64,000 bases of DNA. Source: Monoplex corrugatus. Taxonomy: Eukaryota; Mollusca; Gastropoda; Littorinimorpha; Ranellidae. Location of the stretch: NCBI GenBank assembly GCA_030674185.1, contig CM060315.1:89750137-89814136 (forward strand). Direction: 5' to 3'. The notes beneath the pieces are model-generated. The model was not told the DNA's origin and made no database searches. It saw nothing but the letters and a program-made list of their open reading frames with translations. The position numbers and the translations under genes are program-made. Each line of letters opens with the position of its first letter. Position 1 is the stretch's first letter. Below are positions 1 to 9,206 of the stretch, one piece after another.

Positions 1-459
1 TTTTAAAACAATTTCTCTCAGTTGGATGACATACACAGTGAAAACTGTGCCTTCTGCCACTATGTCACTTGCAGCTAATGGTTGGGCTATCAATTTGTCT
101 GGACTGTGGCATGCTTTTTCTAACAAACCATGGTAGTACCAAGAAGTATGTGTAGGTATGGGGGTGCAACATGATCTAACTCTACCTACCAAATGGGACA
201 CCTAACAATGTTGTTGTATAATTTAGTTGATCTTCATCTATGCATGTCAATATTTACAGCTGTCTCTCCTGATCTGCTGCAGGCATCGCTTTGTTATGTT
301 GCCTTCATGATGTTCATTGAAACAGGGTCAGATCTGAAATTGTGACTTTGCAACTGTGCAGAAAAAAACTGGGATTAATCCCCTGGGCACCAAAGATCCC
401 ATAAGACTTTTATTAAAAAGTCACCACAGAAAAACAATTGAATTTTCTCACAGTTGTTG
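1..459. other. No gene recognised
   Basis: AT-rich sequence without a convincing open frame. A small perfect hairpin lies at 405-422 (gacttttattaaaaagtc). Nothing else recognisable. Confidence 0.5.
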
Positions 460-740
460 TAGGGGGCAGACACAAGATCATTGATAAGGAAAATTAGGAA
501 AACAACAAGCAACATTTATAGGCCATTTTATGAGGAAAGGAGAATTAAACTACCTGGTCAAAACAGGAAAGCTGGAGGGAAAGAGAACACCAGGTAGACC
601 CAAGGAGAAAATATTGCATAGACTTGCAGGGTGGCTGAGGACAGAGAGGGTGGAAGATGTGCTTGCGCCGACAAGGGATAGATGCACGTGGAGGCCCATG
701 ATCGCCAACGCCATGCAGCAGGGCACATGATGATGATGAT
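460..740 (+). mobile_element. LINE-A (RTE-like) 3' fragment, 5'-truncated
   Basis: Translates as the extreme C-terminus of LINE-A ([10 protein letters not shown]..., GRPKEKI..., NAMQQGT) and ends in a stop codon that opens a (TGA)n tail at about 727-744. The same terminus recurs at 8.2, 13.1, 17.6, 17.9, 19.4, 33.6, 35.0 and 36.0 kb. The 5' end is truncated just after the position coding EADTR. The frame 530-730 is open but is only a retrotransposon remnant. Confidence 0.85.
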
Positions 741-746
741 GATGTT

Positions 747-1095
747 GTATGTGGTCAGTGAGTAGCCTCAGCAGCCTGCGCAGAGTAGCAGGACAATCTT
801 GACAGTTAGAAATCATCAACAGACGTGTATTTTCTTTGAGTTCAGGTTGTGAATGTTTGCGATCTTTAACATATTAATTTGAACGAACCTCCCTCGTGAT
901 CCTCTCCTATTTTCACCCAGATTTTTTAAGACAGAATTGTATTAACATGCCAAATTAACTTCCCTTCTTTTTCATACTGATCCAGAAGTTTTCTGACAAA
1001 TTCTGAAACATTTTCAATAGTCACTACTGGTGTCATCTTTGCTTCTCTCATGTTGTCATCTTTACTGGAAAAGACAAGTTTCATTGTTTCTATCT
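747..1095. other. No gene recognised
   Basis: Unique-looking AT-rich sequence between a LINE-A fragment and an R1 repeat; no coding signal seen. Confidence 0.5.
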
Positions 1096-1640
1096 ATGTC
1101 TACCCCTGTGGGATGCCAAGGGCTCTTTCTCTTTCTGGAAATTCTGTGCTAGAAATTTCCTCTTTTCTGTCACTGTTTTGTTTCTTTCTTCCTCCTTTGC
1201 TTTCTGTCATTTCTTCATATTATTTTCTGCCTTGCTGGTCCATTCACCTGTATGTGTTCTATAAAGTCTTACATAGTTTCTCTTAGGATTGATAACTGGA
1301 TACATGTATGAGGTGTATTTTGGGCTCTAGGGAAATGAGATAAGTGGAAGCAATTTTAGGTAACTTAGGCCCATTTTTATATGTTTTAGTGTCCTTAGTT
1401 ACCGTATGTTTAAATTTGTATTCAGGTTTAATTCTTAAACCCCAAGTGTAATAAATTGGATGGAGTGGTCAACACCAGGGGCATTTCTTTAGATCATGTG
1501 CGCAATTGCATTGATATGTGTAGGCCTACTTAAGTTTTCTATTCGTTTTCTTTTTTCTCTCCTGATGAAGTATTGTGTAGTTTTGAAATGGTTGTAACCC
1601 TGATATTGCTCTATGCAGTCAGCTGGGTTTTAAACAGAAA
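1096..1640 (+). repeat. R1 dispersed repeat, near full length
   Basis: An about 550-bp element with no ORF. It begins near 'ccctgtgggatgccaagggc', has a pyrimidine-rich stretch with 'gctagaaatttcctctttt', then 'ttgctggtccattcacctgt', 'agtgtccttagtta', and ends 'gcagtcagctgggttttaaa'. Other copies are at 16.1-18.5 (broken), 20.7, 31.4, 31.9 kb (+) and 51.3-52.3, 54.1 and 55.7 kb (-). Class unknown: it could be a SINE-like or non-autonomous element. Confidence 0.75.
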
Positions 1641-1814
1641 TGACAAATGACAAATCTATATGTTTGCAAACATAGCTTGAGTTTGCTCACTTCTTTCTTT
1701 GTTTTCACTTTCAAATTTTACTCCAACTGCTTTGAAAACTGTCTTTTGGGCCCTGTATTGTGACCATGTATGATACTGCACTGTTACCTGGCAACATTAC
1801 TAGCATAAAAAGAA

Positions 1815-2552
1815 TTCTATACAGGATGGATGCAGAAGGCAAAAAGGCTGGCCTAAATTTGAATGCCAGGAAACAAAAGTGCTACATATCAAAAGCAGAG
1901 AAACTGAAAACAATCAGGACATCTTAATTAACAAAGTTCCTTTAGAAAATGTTAAGGATTTCAAATATCTTGGTTCTGTAAAAACTGATGATAGAACTTG
2001 CTCCAAAGATATCAAAATAAGAATTAGAATGACAAAGCAAAAAATTGTCCAACTCAACAACATCTGGAAAGACAGAGGCATACCAAATGGCCTGAAAGTT
2101 AGACTTCTAAAATATTTGATCTGTCCAGTCATGATTTATGGCTGCGAAGCCTGGACTCTGAGAAAAACTGACTGCAGAAGAATTGAGGCAGCAGAGATGT
2201 GGTTTTATCAGAGACTACTATGTGTCAAATGGACTAATGAAAGTGTCCTGGAAGAACTTGATACCACCAGAAAACTACTAGCAAACATCAACAAAAGAAG
2301 ACTAAAATACATTGGCCATGTGTCATGCAGTAAGAACACAGACCTCATGGCAACCATGTTTGAAGGAAAAACAGTGGCAAAAAGGAAGAAAGGCAGACCC
2401 TTAATCTCATACATCGAGAACATAACCAACATCAGTAGCCTAAATATTCCAGAAATTGCCCACAAAAGTCAAGACAGAGCGGCCGGGAGGGAGATGGTGG
2501 TGTCTAGGTGTGCAGAGGCCAACACTGAACCCAGTGACGCTGACGGGTGAGA
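1815..2552 (+). pseudogene. LINE-B reverse transcriptase C-terminal fragment
   Basis: Reads DAEGKKAGLNLNAR from about 1827. After a frame break near 1870 the frame 1879-2550 stays open and carries [44 protein letters not shown] and RKKGRPLISYIENI. These belong to the thumb and C-terminal part of a non-LTR reverse transcriptase. No endonuclease or catalytic YxDD box is present, so it is a dead 5'-truncated copy. It is the longest LINE-B piece in the window; related pieces are at 10.6, 13.9, 28.7, 31.0, 43.5 and 56.5 kb. Confidence 0.9.
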
Positions 2553-2708
2553 CAGGTGAAGTGATTGTGACCATGTTAGCCCAAGACAGTACGCATAACA
2601 GAACCTTGTTTGTCACTGATGCTTGCTCACATCCAGCGGCATTGAAGATCTTTTCTCTTGTGTCTTTTGTTTTTGGCTTGATTTCAGTTTTTTGTGAAAT
2701 TCAGTCAC

Positions 2709-2826
2709 CTGCATTGAAGACAGAAATAACTCTTCTCAAAATCTGTAAGATCTTTGGACATATTTCTTATTCTCTCGAAGGGGAGAGCCTTGTAGGTGCT
2801 GACGTTTTTGCACAGTTCTGGAACTT
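2709..2826 (-). other. Possible extra exon downstream of the RAG1-like ORF (weak)
   Basis: On the minus strand an open stretch (ELCKNVSTYKALPFERI..., then MSKDLTDFEKSYF) runs into a reasonable 5' splice site, tgcag|gtgact, with the intron starting at 2708. Possible acceptors (aag|a or ttccag|aa) do not match in phase the only obvious donor in the preceding ORF (aaa|gtaatc, phase 0). Composition looks coding, but the link is unproven. Confidence 0.2.
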
Positions 2827-2964
2827 GTTTGAAAGCAAGAGTCAGTCTTCAAGTCTGCATTTCAGTGGGTTTGTTTTGGGGGGGTTTTTCTGTTAAATAT
2901 TTTTCATTTTGGCCTGCTTTGTAAGAAAAGCTTTTTCACTTTTTCGTTTTTGTGAGCAGTGCCT

Positions 2965-3732
2965 CTATTTGAGTTCTATTGGTCTGATTACTTTCCGTGG
3001 TGTTGTTCCTTTGCGTCGGGATCTGCTATATGTTTTGCAGGGTGATTTTGTGATCTCTAATCGTGTTTCATTTATCAGCACTGTCATGGGGAGTGTCTTG
3101 TCTGTCAGTGGCGGTGTTTCATCTCTTGGTGAAGGTGTTTTGTTTTTCATGGAAGGTGTTTTGTTTGCATGTGGAGATGTTAGTGTATCAATTGTTCTTA
3201 GTTTTTTCATTGGTGTTAAATTTGTTGGTCTTGTTGTACTGGTGTCCAAGTTATTGTCACAGTCTGTTATGATCACATCGCCATCACTGTCTCTTTTCCG
3301 TTTGGGGGCACCAACAAAGCTTTTCCGTGGCCGACCAGTTTTGATATGGGTTTCAAATTGATGACAAGATGGGCACTGACTAACAGACAGTACACTGTCA
3401 AATCCAGTCCACAACTTCTGTGTTATCTGCAAGTCATTTTGAGCACGAGTGTTTGTAGTTGTTTTGTCAGAAAATGTGGATTTTGCACGTTTCAGGGTCA
3501 ACAGTCTCAAGTAACATCTCCTGCACAAAGCATTTGGGTGTTGTCCGGCATTATCTAGAGACACATCAATACCGTGATGAATAGAAAGTTCTGAAGAATA
3601 AGTGGCACACATTTTCACGTGCATTGTTTTGTCTTTTATCTGTCTTTTCACACGTGCCCCACATATTCTGCACATACAGTGAAGTCTCTCACAGTGCAGA
3701 GAGAAAGAGTGTTCTACAGGTTGCTCCATCAT
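2965..3732 (-). CDS. RAG1 N-terminal-region-like zinc-binding protein
   Basis: Frame of 255 residues from the first of two adjacent ATGs (3732); an in-frame GTG lies nine codons upstream. Visible motifs in order: CRICG (21-25), then IDV and HPNALCRRC (55-73), CPSC (120-123) and GRPRKS (133-138), followed by a basic Thr/Pro/Lys-rich tail (about 145-255). The spacing and order of CRICG, IDV..D..HP-x3-C-x2-C, C-x2-C and a basic patch match the zinc-binding region upstream of the RING finger in vertebrate RAG1. Similar RAG1-N-terminus proteins have been reported in Aplysia (N-RAG). No transposase catalytic core is visible nearby, so this is either a stand-alone gene, the first exon of a longer gene, or a transposon remnant. 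The intact frame and the GC-rich flank on its 5' side favour a functional first exon or single-exon gene. The role is unknown; nucleic-acid or protein binding through zinc is inferred. Confidence 0.7.
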   Translation of the reverse strand: MMEQPVEHSFSLHCERLHCMCRICGARVKRQIKDKTMHVKMCATYSSELSIHHGIDVSLDNAGQHPNALCRRCYLRLLTLKRAKSTFSDKTTTNTRAQNDLQITQKLWTGFDSVLSVSQCPSCHQFETHIKTGRPRKSFVGAPKRKRDSDGDVIITDCDNNLDTSTTRPTNLTPMKKLRTIDTLTSPHANKTPSMKNKTPSPRDETPPLTDKTLPMTVLINETRLEITKSPCKTYSRSRRKGTTPRKVIRPIELK

Positions 3733-3759
3733 CGTATTTACAGTCTCACACCATTCCAC

Positions 3760-4260
3760 CTATAATGCACAACAGTGTAGATCTACACGCATATAACAAA
3801 ATCGATTTAACAAAACAACACCAGATACTTGTACTACACAATACACTTCCACGTTCCACCCAATAATATGTCAATAAAAGTTACTACGCACGCACACAGC
3901 CGAGTTATAACTACACGAAAATCAGCAGGCGGTTAACAGTAGACAAAGAGAGGGCCTGCACGCCTCGGCACTGACCCACTTTCGCACTGTCTGGAACCCG
4001 GTCAGGTCACGGCCGCGGTCAGAAGCGTGGCACCGTTCAACTCGCTGGCAAGGAAAATGAAGGGACCAGACAGTCCAAGAATTTGCCTGTTTCGCTCCCA
4101 CAGCAAAGACTTTATTAAAAAGAAAAATTAACTATTTATAACATCTTTGCCCCTGCAGATATCTTTTAGGCCTATTTTTAGATTCTCAACCCGCCTGACC
4201 TGGGTAACAACCAAGATGGCCGCCAAACCGCGCGCTGGAAGCGTCCCTATCCTTTGGCTA
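3760..4260 (-). promoter_or_regulatory. Putative promoter / 5' flank of the RAG1-like gene
   Basis: The stretch 3950-4065 is clearly more GC- and CpG-rich than its surroundings (for example acggccgcggtcagaagcg). At 4213-4226 lies aagatggccgcc, close to a YY1-type core. It sits just upstream (to the right) of the minus-strand start codon. Promoter function is inferred from composition and position only. Confidence 0.35.
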
Positions 4261-4379
4261 GTTCACCGACAGCATGAGCATTTCAGCCACATGTTATCGT
4301 TACTGGCATTTAAAAAAAAACTACCATGGTAGTATGCATTGTCCGGTAGTTTATGCTGTTAGTGCAAAAGACAAGGAAA

Positions 4380-4528
4380 GTGTGTGTGTGTGTGTGGCGG
4401 CGCGCGCACTGATTATTTGTTTAGTGACAGTTTAATTGCGTCAAATCCGTTAGGCCCTACCTATGATGAGCGAATTATCATTATGGTATGTGTATGGGTG
4501 TGTGTGTGTACTAGTGTGTGTGTGTCTG

Positions 4529-4566
<38 letters not shown>

Positions 4567-4620
4567 TAGTCTCTCTCTGTATATACCTGTGTCAGTGTGT
4601 GTGTCTATATGTCTCTCTGT
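4380..4620. repeat. (TG)n and (TC)n microsatellites
   Basis: Short TG runs at 4380-4396 and 4493-4527, then a TC run at about 4529-4566 and a mixed TC/TG tail. Simple sequence; no gene. Confidence 0.9.
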
Positions 4621-4624
4621 GTGT

Positions 4625-5030
4625 TTGAATAGAGAACAATGAGATAGAATAGAACAGATTATTTTAAGATCATGAAAACTTCAGGCACAAAACAATACAT
4701 GCAAGGTGTATAATTGAGAGGGCACTTTAGAATTCCGTATTTCCTGTAATCTAAAATGTCAAAGAGAGACAAAAAAATTGAATCTTCCTGCTGCATGATA
4801 TTTGAACAAAATACATGTTTTATCAATATTTCCATGTAGCAAAACAAAAACAAACGGAAAGATTCATTTCATAAGTGAGTCATCTAAAGCAATCCAACGA
4901 TTGCATGTCCCTTGATATATTGTACTGTTGATATTTGCTTTTTTTCATTTTTGCTTTTTTTGTTTTTGTTTTTGTTTGTTTGTTTGTTTGTTATGGACGT
5001 TCAACTTCATAGTCTGTGTGTCGCCCGTGC
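4625..5030. other. No gene recognised
   Basis: AT-rich; ends in a TTTG-type run at about 4950-4990. Short frames here show no family signature. Confidence 0.5.
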
Positions 5031-5032
5031 AT

Positions 5033-5166
5033 GTGTGTGTGTGTGTGTGTGTGTGGTGCGAGTGTGTGTTTGTCACACACACAGACACACACGCACACAC
5101 ACACACACAAAACACACACACACACAAGTACGCACACACTAGTACACACACACACACACACTCACA

Positions 5167-5219
<53 letters not shown>
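5033..5219. repeat. Inverted (TG)n / (CA)n microsatellite
   Basis: A TG tract (5033-5070) is followed after a short link by CA tracts (5076-5219), so the two can fold into a hairpin. A degenerate acagacag-type stretch follows to about 5410. Open frames on both strands here are simple-sequence artefacts. Confidence 0.9.
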
Positions 5220-5221
<2 letters not shown>

Positions 5222-5579
5222 GTGACAAAGACAGAGAGAGACGCACACATTTATATGACATACACACACTATTATATACACACACGCACAGAGAGAGACG
5301 GACAGACTGAGAACAGACAGACCGACAAAAAGAGACAAACAGAAAAAGAGACAGACAGACGGACAGAGACAGACAGACGCAGAGAAACAGACATAGATAA
5401 ACGAACAGATAGTATGAGAGGACGACTGAGTGAGCCTATTGTGTGTACCGTATGTAAGTGTGCTGTCACAGCTTAAGTCTTTTTCTCCCCATTTGTCACA
5501 ATAAAGAGTAACATGATTTCAATACGACTGTGCCTATATACATCCCTGTCTTGGTTCTCTGTGAGTGTAAACAAACAAG

Positions 5580-5934
5580 GAGTAGAATTCCGAAGCAACT
5601 CCTCTACGGGAACTAGCGTCTGGCAAGAGAACAGTTGGAGGCCAGAGAAAACGATTTAATTAAAGACAGCTTGAAGGCATCGCCAAAGTCCCTCAACATA
5701 GACTGGGAGAACTGGGAAAACCTTGCCCTCGATCGTACAGTCTGGGGTAGAAGAATCAAAACCGGATGTACCACTTGAGAAGGGTCTCGTGTCCAATCTG
5801 CACAAGAAAAACGAGCTGCACGGAAAGCTAGGGCTGCAAACCCTTCAACCACAGTAACCGACCACAGATGTCCAACCTGTGGACGTTACTTCCGTGCCCG
5901 GATCGGATTGATCAGTCACCTCCGGACACACTGA
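5580..5934 (+). pseudogene. Non-LTR retrotransposon C-terminal fragment with CCHH finger
   Basis: The frame ending at the TGA of 5932-5934 gives CPTCGRYF...ISHLRTH from 5869, a Cys-Cys-His-His finger typical of the extreme C-terminus of several non-LTR reverse transcriptase proteins. Upstream, pieces matching the same kind of tail (NWENLALDR, KRAARKARAAN) occur in shifted frames, so it is broken. Different from LINE-A and LINE-B, which end without such a finger. Confidence 0.75.
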
Positions 5935-6092
5935 CTCAAATCAACTTCATGAAGCCGTGGTCATTGTCGACGACGACAGGCGAACACCACCACCTAGGTA
6001 CTATACTCTTTGGTGAGTGCATGGGTGTGGATGTATGTTCGTTCGTTCGTTATTTCTTTTAACGTCTATTCACATATGTGCTATTAGGCGAA

Positions 6093-6118
6093 GGGTGTGT
6101 GTGTATGTGTGTGTCGTG

Positions 6119-6191
<73 letters not shown>

Positions 6192-6252
6192 CAGAGAGAA
6201 TGAGTGTGTGTGTGTGTGCGCGGAGTGCGTGTGTGTGTGCGTGTGTGTTTGG
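6093..6252. repeat. (TG)n microsatellite
   Basis: Long TG tract with its purest part at 6129-6190. ORFs over it are spurious. Confidence 0.95.
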
Positions 6253-6299
6253 CTAGATGAGGCATAATTACATAATTGTTTCCTCTGCACATTATACTT

Positions 6300-7340
6300 C
6301 TTTACTGATAGCAAAAACTTTACCAGGCGCAGACTGCAACACTGATCACAAGCCTGTAATGGGAAGAAAAGAAACCAAAAATAACGTCAAACTAAATCTT
6401 GGGACTTTTAAAAGACAGATATATCAATCATGCAAAAGTTAACGTCTATGTTCAAAACAAATTCAGTAGCTCTGGAGGACGTTGGTGACGGTGAGGAACA
6501 ATGGACAAAGTTGAGAAATTCGATAATTAAAACTTGTGAAGAAATCCGTAGAGTTGAAAGAAAAGCAAAGAAGAACTGGATGACAAAAAATTTTTAGGCT
6601 TGACGGAAGAATGGAGGAAGGCAAAAGGAAAAGAGAAGAATACGAAAAGATACATAAGGAAATCAGGAATAGGTACAATGAAGCAAAGGAACTTTGGCTG
6701 GAAACAAAGTGCAAAGAAATAGACATCCAATACAAAACAGATCCTAAGTTTATGTAAAGAAACATTGAAGAAATTGCCCACAGGAAAAGCATGACATTGT
6801 GCACATCAAGTAGTTGCTTAAAATGTAAAGATGGTACAAATATGGAAAAAGACAAAATATTAGATAGATGGGGAGAGTATATTAAAGGCCTTTTTGACGA
6901 TGATAGAAAGGAAGAACACATCGTAAGAAAGAACGTTGAAGGACTGACAATGGTGAAAGATGAAGTTACAGCAGCATTGAAAAAGATGAAACCCGCTAAG
7001 AGCCCCAGGATCAGACAATATTACTACGGAAATGATCGCGGCTCTAGATGAATTTGTATTGAAAAAGTAACAGTCTTCCAAAATGAAAGTTACGACACCC
7101 GAAAAATCCCCTAAAGATACGTCGAAATCAATTTTCATTGCACTTCCAGAGAAAGCAGGGACTATAGAATGCTACTCCATCGTACAATCAGCTTGCTGAG
7201 TCAATTAACAAAGATTCTATTAAGGATAATAATGAGGAGGACAAGGAACAGGATCAAAAGAGAAGTAGCAGAAGAACAATGTGTAGTTGTCGAAGGGAAA
7301 GGAACTATTCATGCCATGTAGGGGCTTACAGCCTGAGAAC
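6300..7340 (+). pseudogene. LINE-A-type element, endonuclease end to reverse transcriptase start
   Basis: Starts near PGADCNTDHKPVM (6325-6363), the end of an APE-type endonuclease domain. It continues through the linker (EEQWTKLRNSIIKTC, REEYEKIHKEIRNRYNEAKE, ILDRWGEYIKGLFDDD) to VKDEVTAALKKMKPAKSP. After frame breaks comes RT text around 7170-7330 (RTISLL, KILLRIIMRRTRNRIKRE, EEQC, EGKGTIHAM). Several frameshifts and stops make it dead. It stops short of the YADD box. Confidence 0.8.
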
Positions 7341-7354
7341 TCTCAAAGAAAGAT

Positions 7355-7560
7355 CAGTGGAGTTGTCCTCATCATGAATTTTCTTAGCAGGATTTTTGTT
7401 GCATGACTATCAAGCTGATTGTAACCTCAATGGAGTTCGCATTCTATAACCCCCGTTTTCTTTGGAAGTGCAATGAAAATTGATTTTGACGTATCTTTGG
7501 GTATTTTTCCGGTGTCATAAATTTCATTTAGGAGGACTGTTATTTTTTCCAAATTCCCAG
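7355..7560 (-). pseudogene. Inverted second piece of the same LINE-A region
   Basis: The minus strand of 7439-7558 reads nearly the same as the plus strand of 7061-7173 (TVLLNEIYDTGKIP, KSIFIALPKK), and 7355-7438 (-) matches 7174-7260 (+). Two copies of the same RT segment therefore lie back to back with almost no gap, just upstream of the ACP5-like gene. Confidence 0.75.
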
Positions 7561-7843
7561 GGCCTCAGTACTATTGCACAGTCCCAAAGAAACCGCATCA
7601 CCGAACAATAAGCTTTGCGCACTTCTACGGTAGCCATCTGTGTTTCTACCACGCTCACTCAAGTTTACCGAAGTTCTTCAAAAGTTTCTGTAGCTTTTAC
7701 ATGACGAACTGGTTCATACGACATGTAATGAAAACGAAAGCCACAACCACTGCGCTCGGCCGAATTTACCCGAAGTTGTTCGGTACCGCCCGTATAGTTT
7801 GTCATGTGACAAGCCAGATCATGTGACGAAAACAAAAGCGAAA
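7561..7843 (+). promoter_or_regulatory. 5' flank and presumed promoter of the ACP5-like gene
   Basis: Non-repetitive sequence between the LINE remnants and the start codon, with some CpG-bearing patches (for example cgctcggccgaatttacccg). The start context gcgaaaATGg has A at -3 and G at +4. No TATA box is evident. Promoter role inferred from position. Confidence 0.4.
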
Positions 7844-7892
7844 ATGGCAGCCCAGCTGAACGGAATGTTGATGCTGTTTCTCCTTGTTGTGG
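7844..7892 (+). CDS. ACP5: ACP5-like exon 1 (start, signal peptide)
   Basis: Codes [16 protein letters not shown] plus the first base of a Gly codon; donor g|gtatgt at 7893. The exon is tiny and holds only the signal sequence. Confidence 0.85.
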
Positions 7893-9008
7893 GTATGTCT
7901 AATATCTATAGATCTGTGATTTTGTTTTCCGTTCATTGAAGTTTTTGTAATGTGGGGTTAATTTCGTATAGGTACGTTTATTTTAATTGTGTGTTGGGCA
8001 CGGAACAGGAATAATTCTAAGACAGTTCACATTCGACTTTCTCATCAGACTTATGCGTTCTATCGTTACTCGTGTCTTCACCCTCGCGATTCTCGTCTCA
8101 GCGGAAAGACACTTTTCAGCATGTGGAGTTAAAAGAGAGACGTGAAGTCAGTGATAGTGATCATCGTTATCATCGTCATATGCCCTGCTCCATGGTGTTG
8201 GCGATAATGTCCTTCCATAAGAATCTATCTTTTGTCACTGCAATCAGTGCAAATACTGAAATAGTGAAATACGTCTCCCTCCCTTTCTGTCTTCATCCAC
8301 TCCGCAAATTCGCCCAGTATCTTCTCGCTGGGTCTACCAGGTGTTCTTTTCCCCTCCAGCTTTCCTGTTGTGACTATGTTTCAAATTTGTCATGCCTCTG
8401 AAATTTATTTTGTCCAGTCCTATATTTCTGCTTTGTATTTCTATTATATACACAAGATCTTGAAGGCCTTTTTTTTATTATTATTATTATTGCAATTAGA
8501 ACAGTGTCATCTGCATAACGAAGATTGTTTCTCTGTTAACATCCAACCTTTATCTAAGGGCATTTTTCTAGATTTCTCATGATGGTTTCACTGTAAAGTG
8601 GAAAACAAATTTGGTGACAGAATACATCCCCGCCTAACCGTTCTTTTGATATTTTGGAAAGAGCTTATATTATTTTCTGCTCTCATTGATGCTGTTTGTT
8701 CCCAATACACGTTCCTTATTATTCTTAGATCTTTTCCATCAACACTGAGACTTTCCAGTTGGTTGATCAATTCTTCATGTTTTACCCGATCAAAAGCCTT
8801 GGTATAATCAACAAAACATAAATACAAATCCTTATTCAACTCATCTGACCTCTACGTGATAGTTCTTAGGATGTGTGTGGCATTGATAGGATGTATATGG
8901 CATTAATACTAGTTCATGCCATATTGTTCTTCTGTTGTTTCTGTTATGACTGTGTTCTTTATCTTCATCATAATTGTTCTTAATAGAGATGCACATGACT
9001 TTTCATAC

Positions 9009-9042
<34 letters not shown>

Positions 9043-9158
9043 ACATTATGTGTGTGTGTGTGTGTGTGTGTGAGTGTCAGTGTGTGTATGTGTCAGTATG
9101 TGTGTGTGTGTGTGTGCCTGTATGTCAGTGTGTGTGTGTGTGTCAGTGCATGTGTGTA

Positions 9159-9206
<48 letters not shown>

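Noticed and set aside
2456..2896. 146-codon plus-strand frame
   Set aside because: It starts inside the LINE-B remnant in another frame and has no recognisable domain; part is antisense to a minus-strand open stretch.
5016..5250. Cys/Val- and His/Thr-rich frames over TG/CA tracts here and at 6.1, 9.1, 14.3, 15.2, 55.4 and 60.9 kb
   Set aside because: Dinucleotide repeats read in any frame give such peptides.
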